DNA from: Lachnospiraceae bacterium
Lineage (GTDB): Bacteria; Bacillota; Clostridia; Lachnospirales; Lachnospiraceae
DNA length: 26,425 bases
Reading direction: 5' to 3'
NCBI GenBank assembly: GCA_021205045.1
Contig: JAJPYH010000038.1
Span: 1-26,425, forward strand
A program made the translations under genes and the position numbers. Positions within the stretch are counted from its first letter, which is position 1. Each line of letters opens with the position of its first letter. Shown in pieces: positions 15,032 through 23,294 of the stretch. The notes under the pieces were generated by a model. That model saw only the letters and a list, made by a program, of their open reading frames with translations, did no database searches and was not told the origin of the DNA.

Positions 15032-15655
15032 ATGAAAATACTGGCGATAGCGGATGAGGAGTCCAAGCTACTGTGGGATTATTATAAAGAGGGATGCCTT
15101 GACGGCGTGGATGTAATATTATCGGCGGGCGATCTGTCCAGCGATTATCTGGAATTTCTGGTGACAATGACGAACCTCCCAGTGTTTTATGTTCATGGCA
15201 ACCATGATATCCGCTACGATACGAAGGAGCCCGGAGGCTGCATCTGTGTGGATGACGATATTATTATATTCAACGGTGTGCGCATCCTTGGCCTGGGAGG
15301 CTCCATGAGCTACAACAAAAAGAAGTATCAGTATACGGATGAGCAGATGACAATGAGGGTATTGAAGCTTTTGCCGAAGATATGCAGATACGGCGGCTTT
15401 GATATCCTGCTGACTCATTCTCCCGCCAGGGGAGTGCATGACGCGGAGGACCTGCCTCACAGAGGATTCAAAATATTCAACTGGCTGATATCAAAATTTA
15501 ATCCCAGATTTTTTATTTACGGACATGTGCATCAGAGCTATGGAGGCAAATACGCCAGGTATGACAGAATCGGGGAGACCAATCTGATCAATGCGTACGA
15601 GCGTTGTATTTTTGAGTATGAGGATGAAAATCTGAAGGATCATATCGTCTGGTAA
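15032..15655 (+). CDS. calcineurin-like metallophosphoesterase
   Basis: The 207-residue protein is a compact metallophosphoesterase, probably acting on phosphoesters or phosphodiesters with a two-metal centre. Visible motifs are GD (33-34), GNHD (56-59), THSP with His129, and GHVH (164-167). The first motif, usually D-x-H, reads D8-E-E, so one metal ligand is replaced by Glu. The ATG at 15032 overlaps the stop of a 7-codon frame (15012-15035) that has its own GAGGGGGA site; translational coupling is possible. A TTG at 15026 is a weaker alternative. It lies 81 bases after the ParB-BMP gene and may be cotranscribed. Substrate unknown. Confidence 0.88.
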   Translation: MKILAIADEESKLLWDYYKEGCLDGVDVILSAGDLSSDYLEFLVTMTNLPVFYVHGNHDIRYDTKEPGGCICVDDDIIIFNGVRILGLGGSMSYNKKKYQYTDEQMTMRVLKLLPKICRYGGFDILLTHSPARGVHDAEDLPHRGFKIFNWLISKFNPRFFIYGHVHQSYGGKYARYDRIGETNLINAYERCIFEYEDENLKDHIVW

Positions 15656-15668
15656 ACGGACGTTGTGT

Positions 15669-15725
15669 ATGATACAGGAAGCAGAACGGAATTCAAGTAT
15701 CATACCCCTTTGTCGCTTTAATCGT
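15669..15725. repeat. shortened copy (57 bp) of the inverted-repeat element
   Basis: The right 25 bp match the right end of the 170-bp element at 22 of 25 positions, including TTTGTCGCTTTAATC, and the left end begins ATGATAC as in the full copy. The interior is deleted. GTATGATAC (15667-15675) and GTATCATAC (15697-15705) form a perfect 9-bp inverted repeat. It sits just before the response-regulator gene. Confidence 0.6.
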
Positions 15726-15748
15726 GAAATATAAAGAAGGAAGGAACC

Positions 15749-16423
15749 ATGAAACAGTTAAAGATTTTAGTCGTTGACGATGAGATGAGAATGCGAAAGC
15801 TCGTCAGGAATTTCCTGGTAAAGAGCGATTATCGGGTTGTGGAAGCCGCCGACGGGCAGGAGGCTTTGGACGTCTTTTTCGCGGAGGGGGATATTGCCCT
15901 GGTGATTCTGGATGTGATGATGCCCAAAATGGACGGGTATCAGGTAGTCAAGGAAATCCGCTCCTTTTCCCAGGTGCCTATTCTGATGCTCACAGCCAAG
16001 GGAGAAGAGCGGGATGAACTGAACAGCTTTGAGACCGGCGCAGATGAATTTATCTCCAAGCCCTTCAGTCCCAGAGTGCTGGTGGCCAGAGTGGAGGCTC
16101 TGCTCAGGCGTGCAGGCGTGCTTGACAAAAAGGAGATTTTAGAGGCCGGAGGAATTGTGATCAACAAGGGCACGCATACGGTGACAAACGACGATGAGCC
16201 GGTGGAGCTAAGCTACAAGGAATTCGAGCTTTTGTCATATTTCATGGAGAATCAGGGCATTGCCCTTTCCAGAGAAAAAATATTAAACAATGTCTGGAAT
16301 TTTGATTACTTCGGGGATGCCAGAACAGTGGACACCCATGTAAAAAAGGTGCGCAGCAAGCTGAAGGACAAAGGAGAATACATCAAGACCATCTGGGGGA
16401 TGGGATATAAATTTGAGTGCTGA
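15749..16423 (+). CDS. OmpR/PhoB-family response regulator
   Basis: The 224-residue regulator has a receiver domain (1-118) with the acidic pocket Asp10-Asp11, phosphoacceptor Asp55 in VILDVMMPKMDG, Thr82 and Lys104-Pro. A winged-helix DNA-binding domain (about 128-223) follows, with YKEFELLSYF, the recognition region SREKILNNVWNFDYFGDART and VDTHVKKVRSKL, then the terminal wing IKTIWGMGYKFE. AGAAGGAAGG precedes the ATG. The partner kinase begins three bases after the stop, so the two are cotranscribed. Signal and target genes cannot be told from this sequence. Confidence 0.95.
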   Translation: MKQLKILVVDDEMRMRKLVRNFLVKSDYRVVEAADGQEALDVFFAEGDIALVILDVMMPKMDGYQVVKEIRSFSQVPILMLTAKGEERDELNSFETGADEFISKPFSPRVLVARVEALLRRAGVLDKKEILEAGGIVINKGTHTVTNDDEPVELSYKEFELLSYFMENQGIALSREKILNNVWNFDYFGDARTVDTHVKKVRSKLKDKGEYIKTIWGMGYKFEC

Positions 16424-16426
16424 GTC

Positions 16427-17971
16427 ATGAAACGAGGATCCATAAGAACACAGTTCACACTGACCAATTTCATATTGCTTGCCGGTACGATTCTGGTATG
16501 TGTGCTGGCCAATCTGTTTTTGCTGGAGAGGGTTTATGTGTCCAATAAGATGGAGAATCTGCTGGAGGTCAGGGATCTGGTGATTCAGGGCGCGGACAAT
16601 GGCGTTTTTTCCGTGGTGACAGATATCAGCGATGAGGAGAAGCTTGAACTGCAGCAGACGTTTGTGAATGACCTGGAGCGGATGTGTCAGCAGTATAATC
16701 TTACGGCGCTGATTGTGGATCCCGCTTATAATCCTCTGGTGTATTCTGCCATGGATCTGGATACGGTCAAAAATAAGCTTTATCGGTATATTCTGGCCTA
16801 CAGAATCATGGGAAACGCGGGAATTGAAATTTCCGGTGCGGAGATTCTGGAACAGGGGGACAATTATTTTATCATTGATACCCAGGGAGAGAGGGATTCC
16901 AACCGTCAGATTGAGATCTGGGGCTGGTCTGAAAGCGGGTACATGTATCTTTTTGCAGTTTCCAGAGAAAGTATCGCGGAGAGCGCGGCTTTGTCCAATC
17001 GTCTGCTGGTGGTCATCGGTATTACCGCGGGGATTCTGGCGGCAGTGATCGGGTGGTGGACTTCCAGCAGGATCAGCCGCCCGATTCTGGAGCTGGCCAA
17101 TATTTCGGAGCGGATCACTCATCTGGATTTTGACGCCAGGTATACCGGCAGGGAGAAAAATGAGATCGGCGTCCTGGGACAGAACATAAACGCCCTTTCC
17201 GAATCCCTGGAGGAGACCATTTCCCAGCTGAAAACCGCCAACAATGAGCTGAAGCGGGATCTGGAGCAGAAGACGGCTCTTGAGAAACAGCGTCAGGAGC
17301 TTCTCTCCAATGTCTCTCATGAGTTAAAAACGCCTATTGCGCTGATTCAGGGTTACGCGGAAGGGCTAAAGGACGGCATTGCCGATGATCCGGAAACCCT
17401 GAATGAATATCTGGATGTGATTCTGGATGAGAGCGGCCGTATGAGCAGGATGGTGAAAAGCCTGATGAGCCTGAATGAACTGGAGGAAGGCCGGGACAGC
17501 TTTACCATGGAGCGCTTTGATATCGCCGTTCTGACGAGAAATTATCTTTCCAGCGCGGAAATCCTGATTTCGGATTCCGGGGCGGAGCTTGTGTTAAACT
17601 GTCCGGACAGTCTGTATGCCTGGGGGGATGAATTCAAGGTGGAAGAGGTACTGATGAATTATGTCAGCAACGCGGCTCATTATGTCTGCGGTGAGGAGAA
17701 GAGGATTGAGGTCACCGTAGAGAGCGTTGGAAAGCAGGTCAGAATTTCCGTTTATAATACGGGAAATCATATCCCGGAGGAGAGTCTTTCCAGGGTGTGG
17801 GAGAAGTTTTACAAGGTGGATAAGGCGCGCACCAGAACCTATGGCGGCAGCGGTGTGGGACTGTCCATTGTGAAGGCTATTGTGGAAGGCATGGGACAGG
17901 AGTACGGCGTGGACAACGTGGAGGGCGGCGTCCGCTTCTGGTTTACGCTGGAGAAGGTGGAGCAGGAGTGA
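16427..17971 (+). CDS. membrane sensor histidine kinase
   Basis: The 514-residue kinase partners the regulator immediately upstream. Membrane helix 1 spans about residues 10-35, an extracellular sensor region about 36-190, and helix 2 about 192-212. A HAMP segment (213-266) and a coiled-coil linker (266-292) lead to the phosphorylation site SHELKTP with His298. The ATPase domain has the N box EVLMNYVSNAAHYV, a G1 region YNTGNHIPEE in which the usual Asp of DxGxG is Asn, an F-box region (VWEKFYKVD) and G2 GGSGVGLSIVKAIVEGMG. The architecture is that of VanS/PhoR-like kinases. No periplasmic ligand domain of known type is recognisable. Confidence 0.94.
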   Translation: MKRGSIRTQFTLTNFILLAGTILVCVLANLFLLERVYVSNKMENLLEVRDLVIQGADNGVFSVVTDISDEEKLELQQTFVNDLERMCQQYNLTALIVDPAYNPLVYSAMDLDTVKNKLYRYILAYRIMGNAGIEISGAEILEQGDNYFIIDTQGERDSNRQIEIWGWSESGYMYLFAVSRESIAESAALSNRLLVVIGITAGILAAVIGWWTSSRISRPILELANISERITHLDFDARYTGREKNEIGVLGQNINALSESLEETISQLKTANNELKRDLEQKTALEKQRQELLSNVSHELKTPIALIQGYAEGLKDGIADDPETLNEYLDVILDESGRMSRMVKSLMSLNELEEGRDSFTMERFDIAVLTRNYLSSAEILISDSGAELVLNCPDSLYAWGDEFKVEEVLMNYVSNAAHYVCGEEKRIEVTVESVGKQVRISVYNTGNHIPEESLSRVWEKFYKVDKARTRTYGGSGVGLSIVKAIVEGMGQEYGVDNVEGGVRFWFTLEKVEQE

Positions 17972-18072
17972 AGACGAGTTCCGGGCTGGACAGAATATGA
18001 GACAGGGAACGGCGGATATATTGGAGGCTGCTGTGAGCTATAGGCTGATGAAATGAGGAGCGGGAGACGGGA

Positions 18073-18681
18073 ATGACTGGAATTATCGATTACGACGCGG
18101 GCAATGTGAAGAGCGTGGAGAAGGCTTTGCAGTTTCTGGGTGAGGACGTGGCAGTTACCAGAGAGCCGGAGCTTTTGCTTGCTGCGGACAGGGTGGTGCT
18201 GCCGGGTGTGGGCGCCTTTGGCGCAGCCATGGAACGGCTGGACAGATATGGGCTGACGGAGGTGATCGCTCAGATTACGGACCAGGGGACGCCCTTTCTG
18301 GGAATCTGCCTGGGATTGCAGCTTTTGTTTGATGAGAGTGAGGAAAGCCCCGGTGTAAAGGGTCTGGGCATACTGCCGGGGAAGATTGTCAGGTTTCCGG
18401 AGGGAGAGGCCCTGAAGGTGCCACAGATCGGCTGGAATGATCTGCGTTTTCCGAAGGAGGGCTGTCTTTTGAAGGGGGTGCCCGAGGGCAGCTATGTTTA
18501 TTTCGTGCATTCCTATTATCTGCAGGCGGCTGATTTTGCAGATGTGGCCGCCACCACGGAGTACGGCGTCACGGTGCACGCAGCCGTGGAGCATGACAAT
18601 GTATTTGCCTGTCAGTTTCATCCGGAAAAGAGCGACAGGGTGGGGCTGCAGATTTTGAAGAATTTTATTTCCTTTACATAG
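18073..18681 (+). CDS. hisH: imidazole glycerol phosphate synthase, glutaminase subunit HisH
   Basis: HisH releases ammonia from glutamine and passes it through the HisF barrel in the fifth step of histidine biosynthesis, which also yields AICAR for purine synthesis. The 202-residue class I amidotransferase has LPGVGAFG at the oxyanion region, nucleophile Cys79 in FLGICLGLQ, the interface segment PQIGWN (117-122), YFVHSYY (143-149), and His183/Glu185 in QFHPEKS, so the triad is complete. GGGAG six bases upstream supports the ATG. hisF follows after 13 bases. No other his gene is in the window, so this is a separate hisHF unit. Confidence 0.96.
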   Translation: MTGIIDYDAGNVKSVEKALQFLGEDVAVTREPELLLAADRVVLPGVGAFGAAMERLDRYGLTEVIAQITDQGTPFLGICLGLQLLFDESEESPGVKGLGILPGKIVRFPEGEALKVPQIGWNDLRFPKEGCLLKGVPEGSYVYFVHSYYLQAADFADVAATTEYGVTVHAAVEHDNVFACQFHPEKSDRVGLQILKNFISFT

Positions 18682-18694
18682 AGGGGGCTTACGG

Positions 18695-19453
18695 ATGCAT
18701 ACAAAGAGAATTATCCCCTGTCTGGATGTGCACAACGGCAGGGTTGTCAAGGGCACCAACTTTGTGAACCTGCGGGATGCCGGAGATCCGGTGGAGGTGG
18801 GCCGCCTGTACGGTGAGACCGGTGCCGATGAGCTGGTATTTCTGGATATCACGGCCTCCAGCGACGCCAGAGCCATTCGGGCGGTTATGGTCAGAAGGGT
18901 GGCGGAAACCGTTTTCATTCCCTTTACCGTGGGAGGAGGAATCCGCACCATCGAGGATTTTCGCCAGATTTTGAGGGAGGGCGCGGACAAGGTGTCTGTG
19001 AACAGCGCCGCCATCGACCGGCCTGAGCTGATCCGGGAGGCAGCTGAGATTTTTGGCTCTCAGTGTGTGGTGCTGGCCATTGACGCCAGGCACAGTGAGG
19101 ACGGCACTTTTCATGTGTACAAAAATGGGGGACGGATTGATGTTGGTCTGGACGCAGTACAGTGGGCGGTCAGGGGCGTGGAATTGGGCGCCGGAGAAAT
19201 CCTGCTCACAAGCATGGACGGGGACGGCACCAAAGCAGGGTATGATATCGCTCTGACGAAGGCGGTTTCCTCCTCGGTGAACGTGCCGGTGATTGCCAGC
19301 GGAGGCGCGGGCAGCTGTGAGCACTTTTATGAGGCGCTGACGGAGGGAGGCGCGGATGCGGCCCTGGCTGCCAGCCTGTTCCATTACCGGGAGCTGGAGA
19401 TCAATGATGTCAAAAAATACTTAAAGGAGAGGGGCGTCAGTGTGCGCCTGTGA
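18695..19453 (+). CDS. hisF: imidazole glycerol phosphate synthase, cyclase subunit HisF
   Basis: HisF is the (beta/alpha)8-barrel that uses ammonia from HisH to turn PRFAR into imidazole glycerol phosphate and AICAR. The 252-residue protein has the catalytic pair Asp11 (RIIPCLDV) and Asp130 (VVLAIDARH), the phosphate-binding loops TVGGGIRT (78-85) and VIASGGAGS, and LLTSMDGDGTKAGYD. Length and motifs match the family fully, so this looks like a working enzyme rather than one of the diverged paralogues used in surface-sugar amidation. It is preceded by AGAGGGGG and lies directly before ung. Confidence 0.96.
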   Translation: MHTKRIIPCLDVHNGRVVKGTNFVNLRDAGDPVEVGRLYGETGADELVFLDITASSDARAIRAVMVRRVAETVFIPFTVGGGIRTIEDFRQILREGADKVSVNSAAIDRPELIREAAEIFGSQCVVLAIDARHSEDGTFHVYKNGGRIDVGLDAVQWAVRGVELGAGEILLTSMDGDGTKAGYDIALTKAVSSSVNVPVIASGGAGSCEHFYEALTEGGADAALAASLFHYRELEINDVKKYLKERGVSVRL

Positions 19454-19459
19454 GAGAAA

Positions 19460-20137
19460 ATGCCACCGATTTCCGATGACTGGCTGGGTGCGCTCAAGCC
19501 GGAGTTTGGTAAAGAATACTACAGAAAGCTATATCAGAAGGTCCAATATGAGTATCAGCATTATCAGGTCTTCCCTCAGGCGGATGATCTGTTCAATGCT
19601 TTTCATTTAACGCCGCTGCATCAGGTGAAGGCGGTGATTCTGGGGCAGGATCCTTACCACAATGTGGGTCAGGCTCACGGGCTGTGCTTTTCGGTAAAGC
19701 CCGGTGTGGACATCCCCCCTTCCCTGGAGAATATTTATAAGGAGCTGCATGACGATCTGGGCTGCTATATCCCCAATAACGGTTATCTGGTGAAATGGGC
19801 CGAGCAGGGGGTGCTTTTGCTCAACACTGTTCTGACCGTGCGGGCTCATCAGGCCAATTCTCACCGCAATATCGGCTGGGAGGAGTTTACCGACGCGGCT
19901 ATCCGGGCCCTGGATCAGGAGAACAGACCCATAGTCTTTTTGCTGTGGGGCACACCGGCCAGGCAGAAAAAGGCAATGCTCCATAACCCCAATCATCTGA
20001 TCCTGGAGGCGCCTCATCCCAGCCCGCTTTCGGCATACCGGGGATTTATGGGCTGCAGGCATTTCAGCCAGTGCAACGCCTTCCTGGAGAAAAACGGAGT
20101 GGAACCTATTGACTGGCAGATTGAAAACATTGTATAG
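19460..20137 (+). CDS. ung: uracil-DNA glycosylase, family 1
   Basis: The enzyme cuts uracil from DNA and so starts base-excision repair of deaminated cytosine or misincorporated dUMP. The 225-residue protein has the family 1 signatures: GQDPYH with catalytic Asp64, the Pro-rich loop PPSLENIYKEL, LLLNTVLTV for base recognition, and HPSPLS (His186 onward) for minor-groove intercalation. The ATG comes six bases after the hisF stop with only a GAGAG-like site, so translation may be coupled to hisF. Nothing links its function to histidine synthesis; the grouping is probably operon convenience. Confidence 0.96.
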   Translation: MPPISDDWLGALKPEFGKEYYRKLYQKVQYEYQHYQVFPQADDLFNAFHLTPLHQVKAVILGQDPYHNVGQAHGLCFSVKPGVDIPPSLENIYKELHDDLGCYIPNNGYLVKWAEQGVLLLNTVLTVRAHQANSHRNIGWEEFTDAAIRALDQENRPIVFLLWGTPARQKKAMLHNPNHLILEAPHPSPLSAYRGFMGCRHFSQCNAFLEKNGVEPIDWQIENIV

Positions 20138-20215
20138 TAGACCAGAAGATGCAAAAGCTGTCGCGTTGAAAAGAACGGCTCGCGATATTAATGATTGACT
20201 GAATGAGGGAGACTT

Positions 20216-21487
20216 ATGAAAAAATTGCCTTTTGTAACGAAAGAACAGATCGAGGAGATTGTGAAAACCTGTCCCACTCCTTTTCATATTTATGATGAAA
20301 AGGGGATCCGGGAGAATGCCCGTAAGCTGAAGGAGGCTTTTGCCTGGAATCCCGGTTATAAGGAATATTTTGCGGTGAAGGCCACTCCCAATCCGTATAT
20401 CATTGATATCCTGCGGGATTTCGGCTGCGGTACGGACTGCTCCTCTCTGACGGAGCTGATGCTCAGCCGTGCTCTGGGGATGAAGGGGGAGGACATCATG
20501 TTTTCCTCCAACGACACGCCCGCGGAGGAGTTTGAATATGCGGCAAAGATCGGTGCCACCATCAATCTGGATGATTTCACTCACATTGATTTTCTGGAGA
20601 AGACCATCGGCCGAATCCCCGAGACCATCAGCTGCCGCTACAATCCCGGCGGATATTTTTCCATTGCCAACAATATCATGGACAACCCCGGCGACGCCAA
20701 GTACGGCTTTACCACGGAGCAGATGTTTGAGGGCTTCAGGCTTTTGAAGGAAAAGGGCGCGAAAAACTTCGGCATTCACGCCTTTCTGGTTTCCAATACC
20801 ATTACCAACGAGTATTATCCGTCTCTGGCCAGGAGACTTTTTGAGCTGGCGGTGAAGCTACAGTCGGAAACCGGCGCTCACATTCAGTTTATCAACCTTT
20901 CCGGAGGCATCGGGATTCCCTACAAACCGGATCAGGAGCCGGTGGACATTATGCAGATCGGTGAGGGAGTGCGCAGGGCCTATGAGGAGGTATTAGTCCC
21001 GGCAGGTATGGGAGACGTGGCGATTTATACGGAGCTTGGCCGCTTTATGCTGGCTCCTTACGGACATCTGGTGACGAAAGCCCTGCATGAGAAGCATATT
21101 TATAAGGAATACATCGGTGTGGACGCCTGTGCGGCCAATCTGATGCGCCCGGCCATGTACGGCGCATATCATCACATCACTGTACTCGGAAAAGAGGACG
21201 CACCGCTGGATCACGTCTATGATGTGACCGGTTCTCTATGTGAGAATAATGACAAATTCGCCATTGACCGGCAGCTTCCGAAGATCGACATGGGCGATTA
21301 CCTGGTCATTCACGATACCGGAGCTCATGGCTTCTCCATGGGTTACAATTATAACGGCAGGCTCAGAAGTGCGGAGCTTTTGTTGAAGGAGGACGGTTCT
21401 GTGCAGCTCATTCGGCGCGCGGAGACGCCGAAGGATTATTTCGCTACCTTTGACGGGCTGGATATTTACGAAAAACTGGAACTGTAG
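20216..21487 (+). CDS. lysA: diaminopimelate decarboxylase
   Basis: LysA makes L-lysine from meso-diaminopimelate with pyridoxal phosphate. The 423-residue fold-III enzyme has the cofactor lysine in YFAVKATPNP (Lys55), the cofactor loop NLSGGIGIPY (227-236), the substrate-binding segment ELGRFMLAP (273-281) and catalytic Cys342 in GSLCENNDKF from the opposite subunit. GFSMGYNYNGRLRSAELLL closes the C-terminal domain. GAGGGAG precedes the ATG. Related ornithine/arginine or carboxynorspermidine decarboxylases share the fold; the C-E-N-N-D segment and overall pattern favour diaminopimelate. I see no lysine riboswitch in the 78 bases upstream, and the upstream gene is ung. Confidence 0.85.
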   Translation: MKKLPFVTKEQIEEIVKTCPTPFHIYDEKGIRENARKLKEAFAWNPGYKEYFAVKATPNPYIIDILRDFGCGTDCSSLTELMLSRALGMKGEDIMFSSNDTPAEEFEYAAKIGATINLDDFTHIDFLEKTIGRIPETISCRYNPGGYFSIANNIMDNPGDAKYGFTTEQMFEGFRLLKEKGAKNFGIHAFLVSNTITNEYYPSLARRLFELAVKLQSETGAHIQFINLSGGIGIPYKPDQEPVDIMQIGEGVRRAYEEVLVPAGMGDVAIYTELGRFMLAPYGHLVTKALHEKHIYKEYIGVDACAANLMRPAMYGAYHHITVLGKEDAPLDHVYDVTGSLCENNDKFAIDRQLPKIDMGDYLVIHDTGAHGFSMGYNYNGRLRSAELLLKEDGSVQLIRRAETPKDYFATFDGLDIYEKLEL

Positions 21488-21525
21488 TAATTTGCAGCAG
21501 CGCTATAAAAAATCCTGATTTTTGC

Positions 21526-21554
21526 TTGCAATGATCGGCGTTTTATGGTATCAT
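21526..21554 (+). promoter_or_regulatory. promoter of tRNA-Leu
   Basis: TTGCAA (21526-21531) and the extended -10 TGG-TATCAT (hexamer 21549-21554) are 17 bases apart; the mature tRNA starts 56 bases further on. Confidence 0.7.
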
Positions 21555-21609
21555 CTCATTTGTTGCTGAGAACGATTGAAGATCAATTGTTGCTTTGCGG
21601 CAAATAGAC

Positions 21610-21692
21610 GCAGGAGTGGCGGAATGGCAGACGCAGCAGACTCAAAATCTGCCGTAGGTGACTATGTGTGGGTTCAAGTCCCATCTCCTGCA
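21610..21692 (+). tRNA. tRNA-Leu, anticodon CAA
   Basis: The acceptor strands GCAGGAG and CTCCTGC pair fully. The anticodon arm is GCAGA-CTCAAAA-TCTGC with anticodon CAA, reading the leucine codon UUG. A long variable arm, as in class II tRNAs, lies between TCTGC and the T arm GTGGG-TTCAAGT-CCCAT. The CCA end is not encoded; the discriminator A is followed by TAT. Confidence 0.95.
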
Positions 21693-21700
21693 TATTCGGT

Positions 21701-21744
21701 AAGGCTCTGGAATCCTTTTTGATGCAGGTTTCCAGAGCCTTTTT
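21701..21744 (+). terminator. intrinsic terminator after tRNA-Leu
   Basis: A perfect 12-bp stem AAGGCTCTGGAA/TTCCAGAGCCTT with a 17-base loop is followed by TTT. It begins nine bases after the tRNA. Confidence 0.85.
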
Positions 21745-21749
21745 GAAAT

Positions 21750-22067
21750 GTGACCCTGGTATATACCTTTGTATATGAGGGAGTAAGCTACACCATTACC
21801 ATTCCGGCAGGCATGGCCGTGGACAATGATATTCCGTGGTATGGTCCTTTGTACCTCCTTGAGATGTATGGCAGCTACAGCATCGAAAGCGATATTGCTT
21901 CTGATCTGACTGTGACAACCACCAGCGCTACATATACGGTAGTAAAGGGCGATACATTGAGTGAGATCGCGGTAGAAAATGGCCTGACTCTTGCTGAAAT
22001 TGTGGAGAAGAACCCGCAGATTTCCAACATTGACCTGATTTATCCTGGTGATCAGATTAATCTTTGA
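21750..22067 (+). pseudogene. LysM-domain small protein, possibly a gene remnant
   Basis: The 105-residue frame has an N-terminal segment with YTFVYEGVSYTITIPAG and WYGPLYLLEMYG, and a complete C-terminal LysM peptidoglycan-binding motif (about 62-105: TYTVVKGDTLSEIAVENG...IYPGDQINL). It has no signal peptide. The only upstream start is a GTG six bases after the tRNA terminator, without a ribosome binding site and just behind an in-frame TGA; the next ATG (21813) is inside the conserved part. This looks like a gene that has lost its 5' end, possibly cargo of an element once inserted at the tRNA-Leu gene. It could still be translated from the GTG. Confidence 0.5.
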
Positions 22068-22165
22068 TCCCTTCCGGTAAGCAGATCAGCTTCAGGGTCT
22101 TTATCATAACCGCATGAATGTCTGGTTTTGACTTTACGATCATGAAATCATTGTTATAACATTTT

Positions 22166-22220
22166 AAAGAGGAGCCGTTTTTCCGATTTACTCAAAATCA
22201 GGAAAACGGCTTCTCTTTTT
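22166..22220 (+). terminator. strong intrinsic terminator before asnA
   Basis: The arms AAAGAGGAGCCGTTTT and AAAACGGCTTCTCTTT pair over 16 positions with one mismatch, extended inward by CGATTT/AAAATC after a small irregularity, and a T-run follows. It ends the LysM transcript region, which otherwise holds nothing recognisable between 22068 and 22165. Confidence 0.85.
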
Positions 22221-22228
22221 ATTCTGAA

Positions 22229-22257
22229 TTGACAATGAAAATACAGTATGCTAAACT
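22229..22257 (+). promoter_or_regulatory. promoter of asnA
   Basis: TTGACA (22229-22234) and TAAACT (22252-22257) are 17 bases apart. The start at 22284 leaves a short leader of about 20 bases, without room for a T-box or riboswitch. It also rules out the upstream ATG at 22248. Confidence 0.8.
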
Positions 22258-22283
22258 TAAGCGCAGTTGAAGGGAGAATAAGG

Positions 22284-23294
22284 ATGGCTAAGACATGGAT
22301 TCCGGAAGGTTATACCTCTGCCCTTGGTCTGTATGACACGCAGAAGGCCATCGGCCAGGTAAAGCAGATTTTTCAGATCAAATTATGTGCGGCTCTGCAT
22401 TTAAAGCGGGTGACGGCGCCTCTTTTTGTGGACCCGGCTACGGGCCTCAATGACAACTTAAACGGGGTGGAGCGTCCGGTGGACTTTGATATTCCGTCGG
22501 TGCATCAGCACGCGGAGGTAGTGCATTCTCTGGCAAAATGGAAGAGAATGGCCTTAAAACAGTATGATTTTTATGTAGGAAACGGCCTGGTCACGGATAT
22601 GAACGCCATCCGCAGGGACGAGGAGTTGGATAATCTCCATTCTGTTTATGTGGATCAGTGGGACTGGGAGAAGGTCATCGATGAGAGCATGAGAAATACT
22701 GCCTATCTGATGGACACAGTCAATCGGATCGTGGGCACCGTCTGCGGCACTTTGGATGAGCTGAAGTGGCAGTTTCCCAAACTGGATCATATTGAATTAA
22801 AAAGAGAGGTCACCTTTCTGACCACCCAGCAGCTGGAGGATGAGTATCCGCTTCTTACACCAAAGGAGAGGGAGAATGAAGCTGCGCGCAAATATAAGAC
22901 TATTTTCCTGATGCAGATCGGCGATGTGATGAAGTCCGGCCAGAGGCATGACGGCAGAGCGCCGGATTACGATGACTGGGCCTTAAACGGCGATCTGATT
23001 TTCTGGCACGACACTCTGGGCCAGGCCCTGGAGCTGAGTTCCATGGGCATCCGGGTCAACGCTCAGTCTCTGGCAGAGCAGCTTGTGAAAGCGGGTTGCG
23101 AGGACAGGAAAGAATTGCCCTTCCATCGAATGCTGTTAAATAATGAACTGCCGCTGACCATCGGCGGCGGAATCGGGCAGTCCCGCCTGTGTATGCTGCT
23201 GCTGGGAAAGGCCCATGTTGGGGAGGTTCAGGTTTCCCTTTGGGATCAGGAGACGATGAAGACCTGCGCTGATGCGGGAGTGGTGCTTTTATAA
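22284..23294 (+). CDS. asnA: aspartate--ammonia ligase (asparagine synthetase A)
   Basis: AsnA makes asparagine from aspartate, ATP and ammonia and does not use glutamine. The 336-residue protein matches the family in length and shows its class II aminoacyl-tRNA-synthetase-like core: FQIKLCAALHLKRVTAPLF near the N terminus, VERPVDFDIP, HSLAKWKRMALKQYDF, YVDQWDWEKVI, RAPDYDDWALNGDLIFW and the C-terminal ATP-binding motif LTIGGGIGQSRLCMLLL. AAGGGAG seven bases upstream fixes the start. The stop overlaps the next gene's ATG by one base (TAATG), so the two are translationally coupled. Confidence 0.97.
   Translation: MAKTWIPEGYTSALGLYDTQKAIGQVKQIFQIKLCAALHLKRVTAPLFVDPATGLNDNLNGVERPVDFDIPSVHQHAEVVHSLAKWKRMALKQYDFYVGNGLVTDMNAIRRDEELDNLHSVYVDQWDWEKVIDESMRNTAYLMDTVNRIVGTVCGTLDELKWQFPKLDHIELKREVTFLTTQQLEDEYPLLTPKERENEAARKYKTIFLMQIGDVMKSGQRHDGRAPDYDDWALNGDLIFWHDTLGQALELSSMGIRVNAQSLAEQLVKAGCEDRKELPFHRMLLNNELPLTIGGGIGQSRLCMLLLGKAHVGEVQVSLWDQETMKTCADAGVVLL

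Noticed and set aside
17997..18056. 19-codon frame between the kinase and hisH
   Set aside because: Only a weak upstream site and no repeat, motif or attenuator features such as a run of histidine codons.
17839..19014. 391-codon minus-strand frame across the kinase end, hisH and hisF
   Set aside because: It spans three firmly identified plus-strand genes and shows no motif.
21504..21530. AAAAAT/ATTTTT hairpin after lysA as a terminator
   Set aside because: The stem is AT-only with a four-base loop, so it is too weak to call; it also overlaps the tRNA promoter.
22068..22165. Possible T-box or riboswitch before asnA
   Set aside because: The consensus promoter and strong terminator leave asnA only a 20-base leader; no T-box motifs are present.
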